This document shows, one piece after another, positions 39,508 to 42,875 of a stretch of DNA of 42,875 nt. The first letter of the stretch is position 1; each line of letters begins with the position of its first letter. Origin of the DNA: Desulfosporosinus sp. OT. GTDB taxonomy: Bacteria > Bacillota > Desulfitobacteriia > Desulfitobacteriales > Desulfitobacteriaceae. The stretch covers positions 1 to 42,875 of the forward strand of contig NZ_AGAF01000021.1 in the NCBI RefSeq assembly GCF_000224515.1, read 5' to 3'. The notes beneath the pieces are model-generated. The model was not told the origin of the DNA, searched no databases, and saw nothing but the letters and a program-made list of their open reading frames with translations. The translations under genes were made by a program, and so were the position numbers.

Positions 39508-41733
39508 ATGCAAAAAAATTGGCGGCATGCCCTAGCTGTTATGGGGGTTACCCTGATGTTGGGACAAATGATTCCTGGGCCAGTCGCCCTGGCGGGAGAA
39601 ATCAGTAGCTCATCGGCTATGCAAACCTTAGCTATGCCTGAAATTTCCTTGGAAAAAGCAATTCTTATCGTTAAAACGAACTTTGATGTACCTAGTGATT
39701 ACACTGACTTTAATTCTACATACAATACCTACGATGATCGCCAGGTCTGGTCTTTGCACTGGAATGGCTCGGCAAAACAACCGGGATCGTTTACGGCTGA
39801 AGTTAGTGCTTCGAATGGCGATATTCTAAGCATGAACTATTGGAAAAACGATGACCAAGCGAGCAATAACGGGGCACTTCCAGCGATAACCAAAACCAAA
39901 GCGCAAGAAATCAGTAATCATTTGCTGAGTCAGCTGTTGGGCGACCGTGCTAAACAATTGCGCTTGATCCCAAGCGATCAAGAGATAATGCCACTCGGCA
40001 ATAACAGCCCGGTCTACTACGCTTTTCAATACCAACGGCTTATCAACAACTTGCCTTTTCTTAGTAATGGAGCAAATGTGCAGGTCTCTGGCAGCGATGG
40101 ACACATCACTTCCTTTAATCTCAATTGGAGTGAGGTGCAAGCGCCCGAGGTAAAGGGCGTAATTAGCGTCACTCAGGCCCAACAGGCCTTTACAAAGGCT
40201 CCCTTTTTTAAACTCCAATATTGGGCTTCTGCTCCCTATAAACCTTTGATTGTGGGACAAAAGACAGCAGCTAAGCTGGTTTACCAATTAACGGGCCAAA
40301 ACGGGGGAGCAATCGATGCCTTAACCGGCGAACCTCTTGAGCTTGGAGCGGGAGATTGGCTGGCAACTGATTCGGCTATAAGTGGCGGGATGGGGGCCTA
40401 TGACAAAGGAGTGAATCAGAGTGCCAATGGGATACCTGTGCTGACCCCTCAGGAACAACAAGAGATAGATCGGACTGCTCTGCTTCTTAAACGGGATGAG
40501 GCAATTGCTGCAGTGCAGCGCTGGGTTACAATTGCCAATAACTTAACCTTACGCAGTGCGAATCTGGGTACAGATTGGCGCAATCCGGATCAGCGCATCT
40601 GGAGCTTTGACTGGAACAATACAGGACCGGAAACCGAGGAAGGGAAGCCGCAATCTCTAAGCGCCAGGGTCAGTGCCACAACGGGCGAATTACTAGGGTT
40701 TAACCTCTCTTTTGCCCAGACAGGGAAGACTGAGACGAAACTCGACCGAATTGCAGCGCAAAAGTTGGGCGAAGAATTCCTTAAAAAAGTTCAAACCAAA
40801 CGATTTAGCCAAGTCACTATAGACCCCGATAATAACTCGAATGGTAAAATAGGTCCGGAATCTTGGAATACCCAATCTTTTTCGTATCATCGAGTAGCCA
40901 ATGGCGTGGATTTCCCGGACAATGGTATGACCGTCAATGTGGATCCAGTGGCAGGCGTGGTCACTGGTTTTGACCTAAACTGGTCCGAACTCGATTTACC
41001 TGGTGTTTCCGGGATTCTCAGTAAAGACAAGGCTGCAGAATCATTTCTCAAGGCTCGCCCCTTGACTCTAGCTTATGTCCGGATTTATTCCAATGGGTTG
41101 CCAGGAAATTTGCGGTTAGTTTATCTTCCATTTAACCCAGACCGCAGCACGCCACTCTCCAATACGATGGACGCTAAAAGTGGAGAACTGCTTGATTACC
41201 AAGGACAGCCGTTGGAGAAAGGGGCAAAACCCTATACTTTTACCGATCTGACTGGAGTCAATGGAGCTCAGGAAATCGCAGCTCTTGGGCAAGCCGGGTT
41301 ATTCGGTGATTTTGCCAGCAGTTTTAAACCTCAGGAGAAAATGAGTATTGCTTCGTTGTTGCGAGCCATGTATCTTAGCCGGTTTGGGTTGTGGGGAAAT
41401 AATGGCCTTTCTGACATTGAAGTCATGACCAAGGCTAAAGAAGAGGGCTGGTTAAAAGAAGATCTTCAGCCTGGAGATTATGTAAACCGTGAACTCTTAG
41501 CCAAAGTTTTAATTCGCTATATTCAGTTAGCTAAGGTAGCGGAACTAAAAGATATTTATCAAGTCAATTTCCAAGATGCTGCTCAAATTAACCCAGATGC
41601 CTTAGGCTATATTGCCCTGGCCAGTAGTTCGGGTATCCTAAAGGTAGAAGGACAGGTACTGGCCCCGCGTGACGAAGTAAGCCGCGCTGAGGCCGCTGTT
41701 GCGCTCTTTAGAGCTTTAGGTTGGCATAGCTGA
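39508..41733 (+). CDS. surface protein with YcdB/YcdC domains and SLH-like repeats
   Basis: 741 residues. A Sec signal peptide (LAVMGVTLMLGQMIPGPVAL, cleaved after ALA) is followed by two large similar halves of a YcdB/PepSY-like domain (DRQVWSLHWNGSAKQPGSFT with the later unit DQRIWSFDWNNTGPETEEGK; GHITSFNLNWSEVQAPEVKG with GVVTGFDLNWSELDLPGVSG). The C-terminus carries S-layer-homology-like repeats that attach to the cell wall (EIAALGQAGLFGDFASSFKP, VSRAEAAVALFRALGW). It is anchored at the outer surface; the function of YcdB domains is unknown, with PepSY relatives seen as protease inhibitors or adaptors. AGAGAGGTGG precedes the ATG. Confidence 0.85.
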   Translation: MQKNWRHALAVMGVTLMLGQMIPGPVALAGEISSSSAMQTLAMPEISLEKAILIVKTNFDVPSDYTDFNSTYNTYDDRQVWSLHWNGSAKQPGSFTAEVSASNGDILSMNYWKNDDQASNNGALPAITKTKAQEISNHLLSQLLGDRAKQLRLIPSDQEIMPLGNNSPVYYAFQYQRLINNLPFLSNGANVQVSGSDGHITSFNLNWSEVQAPEVKGVISVTQAQQAFTKAPFFKLQYWASAPYKPLIVGQKTAAKLVYQLTGQNGGAIDALTGEPLELGAGDWLATDSAISGGMGAYDKGVNQSANGIPVLTPQEQQEIDRTALLLKRDEAIAAVQRWVTIANNLTLRSANLGTDWRNPDQRIWSFDWNNTGPETEEGKPQSLSARVSATTGELLGFNLSFAQTGKTETKLDRIAAQKLGEEFLKKVQTKRFSQVTIDPDNNSNGKIGPESWNTQSFSYHRVANGVDFPDNGMTVNVDPVAGVVTGFDLNWSELDLPGVSGILSKDKAAESFLKARPLTLAYVRIYSNGLPGNLRLVYLPFNPDRSTPLSNTMDAKSGELLDYQGQPLEKGAKPYTFTDLTGVNGAQEIAALGQAGLFGDFASSFKPQEKMSIASLLRAMYLSRFGLWGNNGLSDIEVMTKAKEEGWLKEDLQPGDYVNRELLAKVLIRYIQLAKVAELKDIYQVNFQDAAQINPDALGYIALASSSGILKVEGQVLAPRDEVSRAEAAVALFRALGWHS

Positions 41734-41829
41734 TGATGAACATCAAAAAACACTTCAATATTTAAAAAACGAGTATCATTTAAGGCACTTCTGGTAACTA
41801 TAATCGGGAAAATAAAGGAGGTGCTCTTA

Positions 41830-42048
41830 ATGGAAGCAGGGGTACGAAACAAGCTTTTGGGAGTTATCGATGAGATCAAGAGAGATGACATTATGGCTTT
41901 AGTTAAAATAAGTGTTGCGGATTGAAACAATGCACCGGAAGTCGCGTCCGTGATGACGCGGGAAAGCCTCGAAGACGCTGGATTTAAAGAAGGAGATACC
42001 GTAGAAGCTCTTATCAAGGCCGTTAACGTTGTCTTTGTAAAACACTAA
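41830..42048 (+). CDS. TOBE/Mop-type molybdenum-binding protein with an in-frame TGA (candidate selenoprotein)
   Basis: 72 codons, ATG behind AAAGGAGGTG, with a single TGA at codon 32 (41923-41925) and a TAA at 42046-42048. The reading frame is intact on both sides. Codons 1-31 read MEAGVRNKLLGVIDEIKRDD then IMALVKISVAD; codons 33-72 read NNAPEVASVMTRESLEDAGF, then KEGDTVEALIKAVNVVFVKH. Start (R(N)KL.G....IK....ALVK) and end (S(V/I)(M/I)TRES(L/V)......EGD.V.A(L/V)(I/V)KA..V) together make exactly one TOBE/Mop domain, a small beta-barrel that binds molybdate, tungstate or molybdopterin. A hairpin right after the TGA looks like a bacterial SECIS (41942-41961), so the TGA is probably selenocysteine. 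A plain nonsense mutation is the alternative. Confidence 0.75.
41942..41961 (+). promoter_or_regulatory. putative bacterial SECIS element
   Basis: CGCGTC (41943-41948) and GACGCG (41955-41960) pair perfectly, extended by a T-G pair at 41942/41961, around the six-base loop CGTGAT (41949-41954). The loop begins 23 bases after the TGA, within the roughly 16-37 bases required for bacterial SECIS hairpins, and has a G at its second position followed by T, as SelB needs. The stem is also coding (VASVMTRES), as usual in bacteria. Confidence 0.6.
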
Positions 42049-42085
42049 AAGACGAGCCACCCAGGCGATAAACGATACTTAAAAT

Positions 42086-42131
42086 AAGGGTAGGTAATTC
42101 ATAATACTAAGGATTACCTACCCCTTGTTTT
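42086..42131 (+). terminator. terminator after the TOBE gene
   Basis: AAGGGTAGGTAAT (42086-42098) pairs with ATTACCTACCCCTT (42113-42126), with one bulged base, and is followed by GTTTT. It lies 38 bases after the TAA at 42048 and nothing else ends here, so transcription is meant to run through the TGA to this point. A second AGGTGG...CCACCT hairpin with a T run lies further on, around 42184-42236. Confidence 0.75.
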
Positions 42132-42300
42132 ATATTAAGTCCGAAAGATTCCTATTGGGTGGGTTCCTTCTGACCATCAATTAGGTGGGGTGTGTTCACT
42201 TGTAATTTATCTTTACCACCTATTTTTTGCAGGGTTTCTAGGATGCCTGTCGAACTCTAATCTATAGCATGTCGATTATAACAAATAGGAGATGAATTTC

Positions 42301-42606
42301 GTGAAAAGTAAATTTGAAGGAGCTGTTATAACTGAACAGGGCAAAACCTGTGCAGTTGTTTCTGTCCAGCCGGCTATGTTCCAAAATGCAATTAACGCAA
42401 CGATGATTATCAAAGCATTATTACCTGTCTTTAAGGGAATTCCGGTCGTTCTCATGACCATAGATGCCAAGGGGGTTCCGGGTTATTTCGGAAGAGGAGA
42501 CCTTATCGATCTACTTGAGAATGTCAACATTAAAGAAGCTGCTTGGAGTCAAATAGAAGCTGATATTGAATTAAATAATTCCTCTTGCCCGATGAAAGAA
42601 GAGTAA
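42301..42606 (+). CDS. conserved-looking small protein of unknown function
   Basis: 101 residues from GTG at 42301, ten bases after AGGAG. The ATG at 42292 touches that site and is unlikely. The sequence opens MKSKFEGAVITEQGKTCAVV, alternates beta and alpha stretches (MIIKALLPVFKGIPVVLMTI, DAKGVPGYFGRGDLIDLLEN) and ends acidic (CPMKEE). No family is recognised. The compact alpha/beta plan and its place between a molybdenum-binding gene and a DsrE-like gene hint at a redox or sulfur-related accessory, by position only. Confidence 0.6.
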   Translation: MKSKFEGAVITEQGKTCAVVSVQPAMFQNAINATMIIKALLPVFKGIPVVLMTIDAKGVPGYFGRGDLIDLLENVNIKEAAWSQIEADIELNNSSCPMKEE

Positions 42607-42764
42607 AGGCGTCAATTACGACATTTTTCCTTTCAGCTTAGCTGTATTTATTCGTCATATTATCTTTTGTTACTAGCTATAGTAGTTGACTCACCAATAA
42701 TATGGGTTTCTGAATTGGAATCAAAAATAATTTAAAACCCAAAAAATTTGAGGAGGGAATTACA

Positions 42765-42875
42765 TTGGAAAAATTTCTATTTGTGCTAAATCGTGGGCTG
42801 GAGGACCCTGTCCGCGCCACCCGAGCTTTGCAGCTTGCGAAGTTTGCCAAAGAGAAAGGGCATGAAGTCAATATC
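42765..42875 (+). CDS. DsrE-like protein, 5' part (continues beyond the window)
   Basis: TTG start behind GAGGAGGGAATTACA. The 37 visible residues read MEKFLFVLNRGLEDPVRATR followed by ALQLAKFAKEKGHEV. The pattern (K)FLFVL..G.EDP.RA...L.(L)A..A...GHEV is the N-terminus of the DsrE/DsrF-like family, small alpha/beta proteins that relay sulfur or act as redox accessory proteins. The 3' end lies outside the window, so Cys content and subfamily cannot be seen. Confidence 0.75.
   Translation, partial: MEKFLFVLNRGLEDPVRATRALQLAKFAKEKGHEVNI

Noticed and set aside
41830-41925. Reading the TOBE gene as a 31-residue protein ending at TGA
   Set aside because: Half a beta-barrel would be useless, while the second half stays in frame and conserved, and a SECIS-like hairpin follows. 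Still kept as the alternative (pseudogene) in the finding.
41607-42017. Minus-strand frame covering the TOBE gene
   Set aside because: It overlaps the end of the SLH protein and the TOBE gene and has no family match. The plus-strand frame has the ribosome site, domain and terminator.
42130-42290. Possible molybdenum-cofactor riboswitch between the TOBE gene and the next gene
   Set aside because: Only a long-loop hairpin (AGGTGG/CCACCT with T run) is visible. The conserved cores of a Moco riboswitch are not.

Overview
The window is 42.9 kb of chromosome from a low-GC, Gram-positive, anaerobic-type Firmicute. The closest match in style is the Peptococcaceae (Desulfosporosinus or Desulfitobacterium-like); this placement is inferred from gene content and protein style, not from a marker gene. 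Supporting signs are strong AGGAGG ribosome sites, many TTG and GTG starts, lipoproteins and SLH-type surface proteins, a cobalamin riboswitch driving an ECF transporter, a single-chain 1.27-kilo-residue PurL, and a candidate selenoprotein.

Layout. 1-3.1 kb: a polar amino-acid ABC importer (binding lipoprotein, permease, ATPase) and a small Cys-rich membrane protein. 3.1-7.6 kb (minus strand): an OmpR-type two-component system followed by four small exported proteins (two secreted helical proteins, two lipoproteins). Two nearly identical promoter blocks, each with a TTTACA-N5-TTCACA box, precede these genes, so they look like one envelope-sensing regulon. 7.6-12.5 kb: an eroded accessory zone with pieces of RHS, DUF1659/DUF2922, ABC ATPase, IS orfA and GDSL hydrolase genes. 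Intact items here are a putative type I holin-like toxin with a hairpin hiding its ribosome site, and an orphan GC-richer ABC-2 permease. 12.5-18.3 kb: two DUF347 (COG4705-type) membrane proteins, a DedA protein and a second two-component system. One DUF347 protein carries a duplicated extracellular domain and lies behind tandem 11-bp repeats typical of OmpR-family binding. 18.3-23.8 kb: a class A penicillin-binding protein flanked by remnants (flavodoxin-like reductase, 3' end of an IS605-type tnpB with its right end), a lone exported protein and a SEC-C protein. 24-30 kb: uppP, a DUF502 protein, then a cobalamin riboswitch and a four-gene operon (PurM/AIR-synthase-like protein, ECF S component, fused double ATPase, EcfT), most simply a B12 or precursor uptake system. 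30-35 kb: a DUF389 membrane protein, a GntR/YtrA-type regulator with an ABC exporter and a large perfect palindromic operator, an AlkA-like glycosylase and a lipoprotein. 35-42.9 kb: purL, a YcdB/SLH-type surface protein behind 9-bp tandem repeats, a TOBE/Mop-type molybdenum-binding protein interrupted by one in-frame TGA, a small conserved-looking protein, and the start of a DsrE-like gene.

The most striking item is the 72-codon TOBE/Mop gene at 41830-42048. Its reading frame is intact on both sides of a single TGA, and a GC-rich hairpin sits at the right distance after that TGA with a G in its loop, as in bacterial SECIS elements. It is a strong candidate for a selenocysteine-containing molybdenum/pterin-binding protein. 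Two further systems deserve attention: the two-component regulon with duplicated promoters (3.1-7.6 kb), and the DUF347/two-component cluster (12.5-18.3 kb). No tRNA, rRNA or CRISPR array was seen.
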